Shown one piece after another: positions 6,997-15,609 of a stretch of DNA of 64,000 nucleotides. The stretch comes from Mariniflexile maritimum (GTDB taxonomy: Bacteria; Bacteroidota; Bacteroidia; Flavobacteriales; Flavobacteriaceae): assembly GCF_009746565.1 (NCBI RefSeq), contig NZ_WRPN01000010.1, forward strand, positions 1 to 64,000. Direction: 5' to 3'. The position numbers were made by a program, and so were the translations under genes. Under the pieces are notes generated by a model that was given only the letters and a program-made list of their open reading frames with translations, was not told the origin of the DNA and did no database searches. Numbering within the stretch: the stretch's first letter is position 1; every line of letters starts with the position of its first letter.

Positions 6997-8463
6997 ATGA
7001 AAAACCTAAAGGCCCTACTCCTACTATGTTCCATTTCGCTTATAACTACCAGTTGTTTTAAGGATGAGGACGACGACCAAATAGCATCCAGTGAAATCAA
7101 TGATTTTGTTTGGAAAGGCATGAACTCGTGGTACAATTGGCAAGAAAATGTGCCCAATCTGGCCGATACCAAGGATGACAACCAAGGAACTTATTATTCA
7201 TTTTTATCGCAAACGGGCAATCCCGAAACTTTTTTTAATGCATTAAGATACCAATATGGAACCACCGATAGGTTTTCGTGGTTTATTACCGACTATATTG
7301 AGCAATTGCAGGGATTTCAAGGTATTTCAAAATCGATAGGGCTGAAATTGCAGGCGGTTCAAATAAATGCTGGTGGCGACATCATTTTGTATGTACGCTA
7401 TGTTGCCGATAACTCGCCCGCTGCCAATGCCAATGTGAAACGCGGCGACATTATCAATGCCGTAAATGGCAAGGTATTAAAAACCTCAAATTTTCAAACC
7501 ATTGCCGGCGATTTGGACCAAGAAAGCGTAAAACTATCCTTTGTTACCGAAAATGCAGGTGTTTTAACCCCTAAAGAAGACAAAACCCTAACGGCCGCCG
7601 TTTTATTTGAAAACCCTGTTTATTTGAAAAAAGTATTTAACGATATTGCCGGTAGAAAAGTGGGCTACTTAGTATATAATGGCTTTAGAAGTTCGTATAA
7701 CGATGAACTAAATGATGCTTTTGCCTATTTTAAAAGCGAGAACATAAATGAACTTATTCTTGACCTAAGATTGAATGGCGGGGGTTCGGTAGGCACATCG
7801 GCCTATTTAGCAAGCATGATCTATGCCGATGCCGGAACTGGCATATTTGCCAACCTTACATTTAACTCAAAACACCGTGAAGAGGATGGTGCCTATAAAT
7901 TTGAAAACACCCTAAACATTTTTAATGAAAATGACGTGAAAACAGGGCAAGAGCCCATTAATAGACTAAACAGCATCAATAGGCTATATGTTTTAACGTC
8001 CAGCAGTACCGCCTCGGCAAGTGAAATGATTATTAACGGCCTAAAAGCCTACATGCCAGTTAGGGTTGTTGGCACCACTACCTATGGCAAAAATGTGGGC
8101 TCCATAACGCTATTTGATTCGCCCAAAACCGATTATACCGATAGAACCTCGGCAAACCCCAGTCATTTATTTGCTATGCAACCTATTGTTTTTCAGATAT
8201 TCAACAAAAATGGTGAAAGCGATTACACCCAAGGGTTCACTCCAAATATATTAGTAAAGGAATACGATTATTGGAATGTCATTTTACCCTTTGGGGATGA
8301 AAATGAAGTGGTTTTAAAAGCTGCACTTGACGATATAAAAGGACTTACCCCAAAAGCATCGGGCACCAAAAAAACAAGCAATTACAAACGTTTGGAATTG
8401 CCAACTTCTAAAAATAAGTTTGAGCATGAGATGTATTTGGATGGTAGTTTTTTTGAAAGATAA
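6997..8463 (+). CDS. S41-family peptidase lipoprotein with PDZ domain
   Basis: A 488-residue lipoprotein (MKNLKALLLLCSISLITTSC, lipidation at about Cys 20). An N-terminal tail-specific-protease region is followed by a PDZ domain at about 100-190 (DNSPAANANVKRGDIINAVNGK) and the S41 catalytic domain. The nucleophile region SSSTASASEM (about 333-342) carries the catalytic serine and TTYGKNVG (about 361-368) the lysine general base, the usual Ser-Lys dyad of C-terminal processing peptidases. ELILDLRLNGGGSVG is the oxyanion and substrate-binding strand. Located at the cell envelope. It is transcribed divergently from the sigma factor gene with a 121-base spacer. Confidence 0.92.
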   Translation: MKNLKALLLLCSISLITTSCFKDEDDDQIASSEINDFVWKGMNSWYNWQENVPNLADTKDDNQGTYYSFLSQTGNPETFFNALRYQYGTTDRFSWFITDYIEQLQGFQGISKSIGLKLQAVQINAGGDIILYVRYVADNSPAANANVKRGDIINAVNGKVLKTSNFQTIAGDLDQESVKLSFVTENAGVLTPKEDKTLTAAVLFENPVYLKKVFNDIAGRKVGYLVYNGFRSSYNDELNDAFAYFKSENINELILDLRLNGGGSVGTSAYLASMIYADAGTGIFANLTFNSKHREEDGAYKFENTLNIFNENDVKTGQEPINRLNSINRLYVLTSSSTASASEMIINGLKAYMPVRVVGTTTYGKNVGSITLFDSPKTDYTDRTSANPSHLFAMQPIVFQIFNKNGESDYTQGFTPNILVKEYDYWNVILPFGDENEVVLKAALDDIKGLTPKASGTKKTSNYKRLELPTSKNKFEHEMYLDGSFFER

Positions 8464-8498
8464 ACGCAAAAAAAATTGCCTGTTATTAAAATATTGGC

Positions 8499-8513
8499 AT
8501 GGTGTTTTTTAGC
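8499..8513. repeat. 5' boundary core-like repeat of cassette 2
   Basis: ATGGTGTTTTTTAGC is an inverted near-copy of GCTAATAACACCAT at 9310-9323 (one base shorter, one mismatch by alignment). The pair brackets the NERD gene. Confidence 0.5.
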
Positions 8514-8547
8514 AGCAAATTAAAATCCAAGAACATTCTTTTAAAAA

Positions 8548-9303
8548 ATGGAATTCTTAATTATTATTTTAATTTTAGTTGCTTATGGAATTACATATTA
8601 TTTCAAAAAAAGAATTGTTCCAAAAATCAAAGGTTCGATTGGAGAGTACAAAGTAGCTACTAAACTAAAGCGTCTCGACAAAAAAGAATATTTAATATTA
8701 AATGATTTATTATTAAAAAATGGCAACTTTACTACTCAAATTGACCATGTAGTTATATGCAGAGGTGGAATTATTGTTATCGAAACAAAAAACTATAAAG
8801 GTTGGATTCATGGACATGAAAACTCTGAATATTGGACTCAATCTATATATAAACATAAGAGTAAATTAAGGAATCCGATTAAACAAAATTGGATTCATGT
8901 CTTTGCAATAAAAAAAATACTTTCAGAATATAATTACATCAAATATTTTCCAATTGTTGTTTTTGCAGGAGATGGCAAACTAAAAAATGTGACTACGTCT
9001 CTACCAGTTATATATACAAACAAACTTATTAGAACAATTAAAAACTTAAATGAACAGGAAAATTTATCATATAATCAAATGGAACTGATTTCAGATAAAT
9101 TACTGAAGAACAATATAACTGACCAAAAAGCATCCAAGAACCATTCATATCAAATAAAAAAGCAAATACGAGAACAAAATAAAAAAGTCAAACAAAAAAT
9201 ATGTCCCAAATGTGGAAATAAACTGATTAAAAAAAGCGGAAAATATGGAAAGTTTTATGGTTGTGATAATTTTCCAAAATGCAGATACACCTTAAACATA
9301 TAA
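8548..9303 (+). CDS. Membrane-anchored NERD-domain protein with topoisomerase-type zinc ribbon
   Basis: A 251-residue protein. An N-terminal membrane anchor (FLIIILILVAYGITYYF) is followed by a NERD (nuclease-related) domain at about 30-150: IKGSIGEYKVATKL, then TTQIDHVVICRGGIIVIETKNYKGWI. That stretch holds the D...E-x-K nuclease-like core (DHV and ETK). The C-terminus is a four-cysteine ribbon, CPKCGNKL...GKYGKFYGCDNFPKC, typical of topoisomerase I C-terminal DNA-binding zinc fingers. It may be a DNA-binding nuclease; NERD proteins are poorly characterised. The gene is markedly more AT-rich than its neighbours and lies in an attC-like cassette beside tRNA-His. Confidence 0.88.
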   Translation: MEFLIIILILVAYGITYYFKKRIVPKIKGSIGEYKVATKLKRLDKKEYLILNDLLLKNGNFTTQIDHVVICRGGIIVIETKNYKGWIHGHENSEYWTQSIYKHKSKLRNPIKQNWIHVFAIKKILSEYNYIKYFPIVVFAGDGKLKNVTTSLPVIYTNKLIRTIKNLNEQENLSYNQMELISDKLLKNNITDQKASKNHSYQIKKQIREQNKKVKQKICPKCGNKLIKKSGKYGKFYGCDNFPKCRYTLNI

Positions 9304-9309
9304 AACAAA

Positions 9310-9449
9310 GCTAATAACACCATATAAAAATAATTGGTTGGTTCTTGCTTACTCGGAAAGTCCTACGGATTTTACTTTGGTTAGTTCCTTTTTTAATAAG
9401 AAAGTTGCTTGCACATTCCTCTTCTATTTTCCACACAATTATTAACACC
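9310..9449 (+). repeat. attC-like palindromic element 2 (3' of the NERD gene)
   Basis: It begins GCTAATAACACCAT 6 bases after the NERD stop codon. Its first 23 matched bases (9314-9336) agree at 20 positions with the same part of element 3 read on the minus strand (41233-41211). A 7-base-pair stem AAAGTCC-TAC-GGATTTT (9357-9373, one G-T wobble) lies inside. Arms AATAATTG (9329-9336) and CAATTATT (9436-9443) are perfect inverted repeats. The order gene stop, AACACC core, arm, AAAATCC/GGATTTT-like stem, second arm is the same as in elements 1 and 3. Confidence 0.6.
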
Positions 9450-9456
9450 CTAAAAC

Positions 9457-9489
9457 AAAAAAGCTCCCTATTTCTAGGAAGCTTTTTTT
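9457..9489 (-). terminator. Rho-independent terminator of tRNA-His
   Basis: On the minus strand AAAAAAAGCTTCC and GGGAGCTTTTTT form a stem around a TAGAAATA loop, ending in a T-run. It lies immediately 3' of the tRNA. Confidence 0.75.
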
Positions 9490-9490
9490 G

Positions 9491-9564
9491 GGTGGAAGAC
9501 CGGGCTCGAACCGGCGACCCTTGGTACCACAAACCAATGCTCTAACCAACTGAGCTACAACCAC
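9491..9564 (-). tRNA. tRNA-His (anticodon GTG)
   Basis: On the minus strand the 74 bases read GTGGTTGTAGCTCAGTTGG..., with D-arm GCTCAGTTGGTTAGAGC, anticodon stem TTGGT/ACCAA around TTGTGGT (anticodon GTG), and T-arm GCCGGTTCGAGCCCGGT. The base before the acceptor is G (9565), suiting the extra G-1 of histidine tRNAs, and position 73 is C. CCA is not encoded. The acceptor stem GTGGTTG / CTTCCAC has two T-T mismatches (positions 5 and 6). The element 2 cassette lies directly beyond its terminator. Confidence 0.93.
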
Positions 9565-9788
9565 CGTGTATGTTTTGAGAAGTATAACTTCTTTGGTTCT
9601 GCTCTTAACGCCCAATCGCTATTGGAACGTGCACTGTGTAACATGTACATGAAATGCGAGTGCAAATGTAATGGATTTGAATCTTTTCTACAAAGACTTT
9701 TTTTAATATTTTCACATGAATTTAAAATAGCCTCTCAACCATATTGTTATGTACTGTGCAATGGTACGGATTGGCGTTTAAAAACACC

Positions 9789-10511
9789 TTATTTTAAATG
9801 GAACAGGCTGTTTACGGCTACGCACCGTTCAACTGTAAAACCTTCGGCGTATTCAACCCCTACCAAACGCCCCAAATCCCTAGCCCTGTAAAGTATGCTA
9901 TCGGTAAAGTTCTTGCTTGATATAGGGGTTTCCGGCTCTTTGCTTGTTGCATCAAAAAACTGGGTTTTATAGGCCATGACCGCCTGCATCTTAACATCCA
10001 TAAATTGAGATACATCCACTACAACATCGGGCGACAAATTATTCCATTGGATATAATGATACACGTGTTTGGGTCGCCATGGGTCTTGCCAAACATCGGT
10101 ATTGCTGTCTTTGGTGTCTATTTTTAACAATCCGCTTAAAAAACAAGCATCACTTACTAATTTACTGGCCTTACCGTGGTCGATGTGCCTGTCTTGTATA
10201 GCATTACAAAAAACGATTTCCGGTTTATATTTGCGAATCATTTTAATGAGTTCCATCTGGTGGAATTTATCGTTTACAAAAAAACCATCGGCAAATTCCA
10301 TGTTTTCCCTAACCGAAACACCCAAAATGGTGGCGGCGTTTGCCGATTCCACATCTCTGGTTTCGGCAGTACCGCGGGTTCCCAGTTCACCACGGGTTAA
10401 ATCTATAATGCCTATTTTTTTGCCGTTTGCAACTTCCAGGGCCAAAGTGGCGCCACAACCCAATTCCACATCATCTGGATGTGCGCCTATGGCCAAAATA
10501 TCTAACTTCAT
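9789..10511 (-). CDS. bshB1: N-acetyl-alpha-D-glucosaminyl L-malate deacetylase 1
   Basis: A 240-residue LmbE/PIG-L family deacetylase. The zinc site is visible as AHPDDVELGCG (about residues 9-19) and RHIDHGKAS (about 109-117). TRGELGTRGTAETRDVES is the characteristic BshB1 segment. It deacetylates GlcNAc-malate in bacillithiol synthesis, in the cytoplasm. The other bsh genes are not in this window. The C-terminus (LVGVEYAEGFTVERC) matches the family. The ATG at 10511 is the only reasonable start. A 411-base spacer separates it from the divergent gene at 10923. Confidence 0.93.
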   Translation of the reverse strand: MKLDILAIGAHPDDVELGCGATLALEVANGKKIGIIDLTRGELGTRGTAETRDVESANAATILGVSVRENMEFADGFFVNDKFHQMELIKMIRKYKPEIVFCNAIQDRHIDHGKASKLVSDACFLSGLLKIDTKDSNTDVWQDPWRPKHVYHYIQWNNLSPDVVVDVSQFMDVKMQAVMAYKTQFFDATSKEPETPISSKNFTDSILYRARDLGRLVGVEYAEGFTVERCVAVNSLFHLK

Positions 10512-10922
10512 CTAAATAAATATTCGGTTTATTAATAACTATTGTTCATTATTTTGAATTCCCTGTGGTACTCTCACGTTTTCGTAAGCACATTCACTAA
10601 TAAAAAAACTGAAATTATGAATTATTTACAAAAATGCAAAACGCTTGTAAAGCATGACATTAATCATAATCCATAGGGGTTTTACCTACTAATTTTGCTC
10701 CCAAACAAAAAACAATGCACCTCCTTTAAAAGAGGTTCTGTAAAGGTAAAGTTAATAAATAAAACAGGTATTAATTAACCCATTTTTTAGAAAAAAATTA
10801 ATTAAAAAGAATTATAAATTGATTGCAAAAACATTGACACCTTTAAAAAACACCTCTTTTGAAGTCGGCCATTTTCGTTCACCCCAACCTTACCCCTTTT
10901 GTAATTTCAATTCCTTTTTTCA
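10512..10922. other. Long AT-rich divergent spacer between bshB1 and the DUF2490 gene
   Basis: 411 bases without a credible gene on either strand. The only structure I see is a weak inverted repeat ACCTC/GAGGT at 10719-10736 and several A/T runs (10770-10840). No exact TAnnTTTG box with a properly spaced TTG is evident for either gene. Confidence 0.5.
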
Positions 10923-11609
10923 ATGAAGTCCCTTTTAGCCCTTTTAGTTGTTACCGTTTCGTTACAACAAAGTTACGCCCAAACCAATATAGAAGACAAA
11001 TTAGGTGCTTGGTACACCTTGGATGCGACCCATATCGTATCGGAAAAAACAAGTTTTACAACCGGCATCCAATTACGTGCCTATGAAGCTACCGATAACA
11101 TAAACCTGATATTTTATTACGCCGGCATCAACTATAAAATTACACCGAAAATCGCTGTTTCTGTGGGCGGTTATTACATTGACGTTGATAAAAGCATCGA
11201 CGTTTGTGGTACGCCACACCTGTACGAGAAAACAATTTTTGAACAAATTAGCTACAACCATACGCTTGGAAAATTTCCTATTTACCATAAGTTGCGCATG
11301 GAAAACAGGTTTTTAATTTTTATGGGAGAAACCACTCCATCCAACAGACTCCGCTATTGCGTAGGAACAAAAATAGCGCTTAACAAGCTCCTTTATTTAA
11401 ACGCCAATAACGAGTTTTTTGCCAATTTAAAAGGAGATGTTTGTACAGAAAACAGATTATTTGGCGCACTGGGCATAAACATTACCAAAGCCAACAGTGT
11501 TCAAATAGGCTATATGAACCATAAAATAAATGGCTTGAACTTGCACCGGCTCCAGTTGATGCTTCTTATTAAAACCGATTTAAGAAAAAAAACACCTATT
11601 AGCTCTTAA
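10923..11609 (+). CDS. DUF2490 outer-membrane beta-barrel-like protein
   Basis: A 228-residue exported protein (signal MKSLLALLVVTVSLQQSYAQ). Alternating beta strands run through its length: KLGAWYTLDATHIVSEKTSFTTGIQLR, NLIFYYAGINYKITPKIAVSVGGYYI, HKLRMENRFLIFMGETTPSNRLRYCVGTKI, ANSVQIGYMNHKINGLNLHRLQLML. This is the DUF2490 family of predicted outer-membrane proteins of unknown function. Its 3' end overlaps the convergent TMEM175-like gene by 11 bases (11599-11609). Confidence 0.85.
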   Translation: MKSLLALLVVTVSLQQSYAQTNIEDKLGAWYTLDATHIVSEKTSFTTGIQLRAYEATDNINLIFYYAGINYKITPKIAVSVGGYYIDVDKSIDVCGTPHLYEKTIFEQISYNHTLGKFPIYHKLRMENRFLIFMGETTPSNRLRYCVGTKIALNKLLYLNANNEFFANLKGDVCTENRLFGALGINITKANSVQIGYMNHKINGLNLHRLQLMLLIKTDLRKKTPISS

Positions 11610-12189
11610 CCATTTCTTCTTTAAGCGCTTTTTCAATGCGGCTATCTGGAATAAGCCACATTATGGCTACCAATACAAACATAATTCCAGAAACCCAAAC
11701 GCTAAAAAAAGCACCAACAATACCAATTAAGTACAGTAAGGGCGATGCTTTTCCTTTTAAATCCTTTCCTAAAGCCCGCGCCAAAACAGATGCTTTTCCG
11801 TGACTTTTTATAATTAAGTTTTGAAGGATAAAATAAGCGATGGCTGCCGCCAACAAAACCAAACCGTACAAAAACACCGTAGCCTCTGTAAAATGGTTTT
11901 CGCCCATCCAACCAGTAACAAACGGAATTAAGGACAACCAAAACAACAAATGCATATTTGCCCATAAAATGCTGCCCGAAACGTGCTTAACGGTTTGCAT
12001 CATGTGGTGGTGGTTGTTCCAATAAATGGCTACATAAACAAAACTTAACACATAACTGCCAAATACGGGCAAAAGTGCAGATAAATCTTTAAATGTGCCA
12101 CCTTGTGGTACTTTTAATTCCAGTACCATAATGGTGATAATGATGGCCAATACACCATCGGTAAACGCTTCCAGTCTTCCTTTTGTCAT
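11599..12189 (-). CDS. TMEM175-family (DUF1211) potassium channel-like protein
   Basis: A 196-residue integral membrane protein with about six membrane segments. The start was set at the ATG at 12189 (MTKGRLEAFTDGVLAIIIT), because this family begins right before the RxxxFSDGVxAI signature; the frame extends to 12282 but the extra residues are unlike the family. Bacterial TMEM175 proteins are potassium-selective channels formed from the FSD motif helices. Here the motif reads FTDGVLAI. Later segments are SYVLSFVYVAIYWNNHHHM, MHLLFWLSLIPFVTGW and LLYLIGIVGAFFSVWV. Convergent overlap with 10923-11609. Confidence 0.88.
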   Translation of the reverse strand: MTKGRLEAFTDGVLAIIITIMVLELKVPQGGTFKDLSALLPVFGSYVLSFVYVAIYWNNHHHMMQTVKHVSGSILWANMHLLFWLSLIPFVTGWMGENHFTEATVFLYGLVLLAAAIAYFILQNLIIKSHGKASVLARALGKDLKGKASPLLYLIGIVGAFFSVWVSGIMFVLVAIMWLIPDSRIEKALKEEMVKS

Positions 12190-12218
12190 CCTAACAATTA
12201 ATTTTTCAAATATTAAAA

Positions 12219-12250
12219 TTGTTAAATTACTGATTAATCTTATAACTTCG
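12219..12250 (+). promoter_or_regulatory. Promoter of the HAD hydrolase gene
   Basis: TTG at 12219-12221 and TAACTTCG at 12243-12250 are separated by 21 bases, close to the Bacteroidota -33/-7 arrangement, with C replacing T in the third T of the box. The ATG is 15 bases downstream. Confidence 0.5.
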
Positions 12251-12265
12251 CAAAAAAAAAACATC

Positions 12266-12922
12266 ATGCTAAAAGCGGTCATTTTTGATATGGACGGGGT
12301 AATTATTGAAAGCGAACCCTTGCACCATATTGCCTATCATAATATGTTTAAGGATGTGAACATTCAAGTATCGGATACACTTTATGAGTCGTTTACCGGA
12401 AAATCGACCATTAACGTTTGCAAACAGCTTTGTACGCTTTTTAATTTGAAGGAACCGCCCGAACATTTGGTTTCATTAAAACGCAAGCATTTTGATTTTG
12501 TTTTTGAAAACGACACCAGTTTCAGCCTTATTGAAGGCGTTTTCGATTTGATAAAAGATTACCACAACAACCATTTAACCTTAGTTTTGGCATCATCTGC
12601 CACCATGCCAAGTATCGATAGGATTTTCAATAAGTTTGATTTAAACCCGTATTTTAAGGCGAAATTGAGCGGTGCCGATTTAAAGCAATCAAAACCACAC
12701 CCTGAAATTTTTATGAACGCTGTTAAAGCATCTGGATTTAACACCCATGAATGTATCGTTATCGAAGATTCCACCAACGGTATTGAAGCGGCCAAAGGTG
12801 CCGGTGTTTTTTGTGTTGGTTATGATAGTTTTCACTCAAAAAACCAAGATTATAGCAAAGCGGATTTGGTAATAAAAACTTTTGAGGAGGTAAATTACCA
12901 CAAAATAAAACATTTACTTTAA
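12266..12922 (+). CDS. HAD-superfamily hydrolase, beta-phosphoglucomutase/phosphatase-like
   Basis: A 218-residue HAD subfamily IA protein starting at the ATG at 12266; upstream in-frame codons run into the divergent gene. Motif I is VIFDMDGVIIESEPLHH (nucleophile Asp 8 and acid Asp 10). Motif II is LVLASSAT, motif III the lysine in KQSKPHPEIFMNA, and motif IV VIEDSTNGIEAAKGAG. The helical cap lies between residues 15 and 85. The sequence is closest to the PgmB/GS1-like phosphatase group, but the substrate cannot be read from motifs. The stop overlaps the convergent LytTR regulator gene by 4 bases. Confidence 0.9.
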   Translation: MLKAVIFDMDGVIIESEPLHHIAYHNMFKDVNIQVSDTLYESFTGKSTINVCKQLCTLFNLKEPPEHLVSLKRKHFDFVFENDTSFSLIEGVFDLIKDYHNNHLTLVLASSATMPSIDRIFNKFDLNPYFKAKLSGADLKQSKPHPEIFMNAVKASGFNTHECIVIEDSTNGIEAAKGAGVFCVGYDSFHSKNQDYSKADLVIKTFEEVNYHKIKHLL

Positions 12923-13665
12923 TGGCAACGTATAGCTTTTAAAAAATCGTCTTTTCTTCGCGTAGAAACTTCAATAACCGAGTCGTCGGTTAACGTTACA
13001 TACCCACCTTTGCCCTTGGAATATTTTTTAATATAGTCCAGATTGATCAAGTGCGAATTGTGCACCCTAAAAAAATTGCAATTAACAAGCAAGGCCTCAA
13101 AATATTTTAGGGTTTTTGAAACCATCAACTTATGCCTATCCTTGGTGAAAATGGTTGTATAATTTATATCGGCTTCACAGCGAACAATAACTGAAACCTC
13201 TAAAAACTCTAAGCCATCAACGGTAGGAATGGTTATTTTTTTTTGAATATCCGTTTTTGAGATGTTATTCAATAAGGCGGTAATTTTTTTTGAGAAATCC
13301 TTAGCTTCCAGTTTTGTGCTTACTTTATCGATGGCCAACCTAAAATCGTCTTCATCAATGGGCTTTAACAAATAATCGATAGCACTAAACTTAAAGGCCT
13401 GTACTGCATAAAATTCAAAAGCCGTTGTAAAAATAACTTCAAAAGCTGGGTGTTTTATGGCCTTCAATACGTCGAAACCTGTTTTATCGTGAATTTGCAC
13501 ATCTAAAAACACCACATCGGGCTGCAAACTCTCAATAGCCTCAATACCAGCACTTACCGTGGTACAGCTTTCAATAATTTCTACGGTGTTCTTAAAAGGT
13601 TTTAACAGGGCAACTATCCTATCGATGCAATGTTGCTCATCATCAATTATTATGGCTTTTATCAT
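12919..13665 (-). CDS. LytTR-family response regulator
   Basis: A 248-residue regulator: receiver domain at 1-120 (AIIIDDEQHCIDRI; phosphoacceptor Asp about 54 in VVFLDVQIHDKTGFD; KP at LLKPIDEDDF) and LytTR DNA-binding domain at about 145-245 (VIVRCEADINYTTIFTKD, KTLKYFEALL, FFRVHNSHLINLDYIKKY). It sits 1 base from its sensor kinase gene upstream, so they form one operon. LytTR proteins bind pairs of direct repeats about 21-22 bases apart; such a pair lies at 15512-15544, between the kinase gene and the divergent secreted-protein operon. Confidence 0.94.
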   Translation of the reverse strand: MIKAIIIDDEQHCIDRIVALLKPFKNTVEIIESCTTVSAGIEAIESLQPDVVFLDVQIHDKTGFDVLKAIKHPAFEVIFTTAFEFYAVQAFKFSAIDYLLKPIDEDDFRLAIDKVSTKLEAKDFSKKITALLNNISKTDIQKKITIPTVDGLEFLEVSVIVRCEADINYTTIFTKDRHKLMVSKTLKYFEALLVNCNFFRVHNSHLINLDYIKKYSKGKGGYVTLTDDSVIEVSTRRKDDFLKAIRCH

Positions 13666-13666
13666 A

Positions 13667-15448
13667 TTAATAGGCTAATTGAAATGGCAGTTTAACTTCA
13701 ACACGCACACCTTCATCTTTATCTGTCATCAAAATGGCGCCTTTGGTGTTCTTCTTTTTGTTTATAATATCTATTCGGCTTTTGGTAATACTTATTCCCA
13801 TCGATTTGTTTTCGGTTGAATGGATGTTGGCTTTCAACGTTCTTCCCACACCATTATCATCAACGGTACAAATAAGCATGTTTTCCTCTTTCTTGATGGA
13901 TATGTCGATATGCCCTTTCGATTCTTTTTTAGAGATACCGTGCCAAATACTATTTTCTATAAAAGGTTGCAAAATGAGGGGCGGCACGAGCGTGTTTTCG
14001 GCATCAATAGCGGCATCAACGGTAATTTTGTAGGTAAATTTGTGCTTTAAACGCATGCTTTCCACTTGCAGATATAAATCCAAAACCTTTAAATCGTCTT
14101 CCAAAGAAATTTCACTTCTATTGGAATTTTCTAAAGTTTGGCGCATAATTTTAGCGAATTTTGTTAAATAAGTACTGGCAGCTTCCACATCGTTTTTTGA
14201 AATATAATCGTTAACCGAATTTAAGGAATTAAATATAAAATGTGGGTTCATTTGTGCCCGCAACGCTTTAAGTTCGGTGTTTGCCACTTTGGTATTAAAT
14301 TCGGCTTCTTGCTTTTGGGTTACGGCGTCGCGTTTTCTTTTGTACAAAAACAATCCGAAAATTGACAGGGCAAACAATACGCTTCCGCCAACTATTGAAC
14401 TGTTTTTTATTAATTTCTGACGTTCAATTTCAGCTTGGGCCAGTGCTTGGTTTTTATCTGCTTCATATTGAATTTCCCTTCGGCTAACCTCCAGCACCCT
14501 GTCTTTGCTTGCTAAGCTATCGTTTAAAATGGTGTATTTTTTATAGGATTCAAAGGCGTTTTTATAATCGCCTTGGTATTCATATACATCTGCCAAAGTT
14601 CCCCAAATGGCCTTTTGGGTTACCAAGTTGTCCAAAGATTCCTTTAAAGCCAAGGCTTTGTGGGCATAAAGTGAGGCTTTTTCCATGTCTTTATTTCCAA
14701 GGTAAACCACCCCAGCATTAGCGTAAGCGGTAGATCGAACAAACTCCAACCCATGGGCATCAATAAGTTCCAGGGCCTGCTCAATGTTTTGCAATGCCTC
14801 TTTATGCTTATTTATCCTACTTAAAATAAGCGACATATTGGTTCTTGTATAGGCCTCGAACAATGGATTTTTCTCTTCAACCGACCATTTTATGGCTCTT
14901 TTATAATAGAAAATTGCAGAATCCTGCACGCCCAAATCACTGTAAACATTTCCAATTTCGGCAGAAGCCAGTACACGATGTTCCGAATTTATTGAAATCT
15001 TTTTATAATATTTAAGCGCCTTTTTTAGCTCACCTTGTTCCCTGTAAATATTGGCAATGTTTCCAAGTGTGGAAGCTTCAAGAAATTTGAAATGATTGTA
15101 TTTTTCAATTAACGTTAAACTTTTCTGGAAATTATCGATGGCTTTGTATGGATTAGACAATAAATGCTGATAAACAATACCAATACGTTCGTAGGCCATG
15201 GCCTCTCCCCTTGGATAGTTTAAATCTTGGGCCATTTTTAAAGTCTGTTTTCCGTAGGTTAACCACGAAGTATCGTTAGGGGTTAAAAACAGTTTGTTTT
15301 TCATGTAATCCAATCGCATATCAACAAAAGCGGTATCAATTTTTCCATGATTTTCCATGAGTTTGACTATGGAATCTAAAGGAACTTGTTGTGCCGAAAT
15401 CGCCAAATGAATGTATCCGATAAGTAAAATTGAAAGAACTTGCTTCAT
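13667..15448 (-). CDS. TPR-containing sensor histidine kinase (LytS/His_kinase type)
   Basis: A 593-residue protein. It has a signal peptide (KQVLSILLIGYIHLAISAQQ), a periplasmic domain of about eight tetratricopeptide-like repeats (about residues 60-320), one membrane segment (SIVGGSVLFALSIFGLFLY) and a short coiled coil. The His_kinase domain carries the phospho-acceptor in RAQMNPHFIFNSLNSVNDY (His about 402), and the ATPase has FIENSIWHGISKK and VDDNGVGRT. It is the partner of the LytTR regulator at 12919-13665. The periplasmic TPR array suggests it senses a protein or peptide signal in the periplasm. Confidence 0.93.
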   Translation of the reverse strand: MKQVLSILLIGYIHLAISAQQVPLDSIVKLMENHGKIDTAFVDMRLDYMKNKLFLTPNDTSWLTYGKQTLKMAQDLNYPRGEAMAYERIGIVYQHLLSNPYKAIDNFQKSLTLIEKYNHFKFLEASTLGNIANIYREQGELKKALKYYKKISINSEHRVLASAEIGNVYSDLGVQDSAIFYYKRAIKWSVEEKNPLFEAYTRTNMSLILSRINKHKEALQNIEQALELIDAHGLEFVRSTAYANAGVVYLGNKDMEKASLYAHKALALKESLDNLVTQKAIWGTLADVYEYQGDYKNAFESYKKYTILNDSLASKDRVLEVSRREIQYEADKNQALAQAEIERQKLIKNSSIVGGSVLFALSIFGLFLYKRKRDAVTQKQEAEFNTKVANTELKALRAQMNPHFIFNSLNSVNDYISKNDVEAASTYLTKFAKIMRQTLENSNRSEISLEDDLKVLDLYLQVESMRLKHKFTYKITVDAAIDAENTLVPPLILQPFIENSIWHGISKKESKGHIDISIKKEENMLICTVDDNGVGRTLKANIHSTENKSMGISITKSRIDIINKKKNTKGAILMTDKDEGVRVEVKLPFQLAY

Positions 15449-15511
15449 AATGATATACTTTTTTCAAATGAAGTAGGTTGCTTGGGTTAAATCTAAGATA
15501 GCATTTTTATA

Positions 15512-15544
15512 CAAAAAATAAGTAAAGTGTAGCAAAAAATAAGT
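15512..15544. promoter_or_regulatory. Paired direct repeats, putative LytTR regulator binding site
   Basis: CAAAAAATAAGT occurs at 15512-15523 and again at 15533-15544, exactly 21 bases apart (two helical turns). The site lies between the divergent kinase gene (start 15448) and the secreted-protein operon (start 15610). LytTR regulators bind such paired repeats, and the regulator gene is adjacent. Binding is inferred. Confidence 0.45.
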
Positions 15545-15609
15545 GTAGATAGCAATTGGCAGTATGTAAATGTAGCTTTATACCATATTAATCCATAAAA
15601 CACAACATT

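Noticed and set aside
9622-9891. Open frame of 89 codons upstream of bshB1 on the plus strand
   Set aside because: Cysteine-rich, no family features, and its 3' third is antisense to the conserved bshB1 C-terminus.
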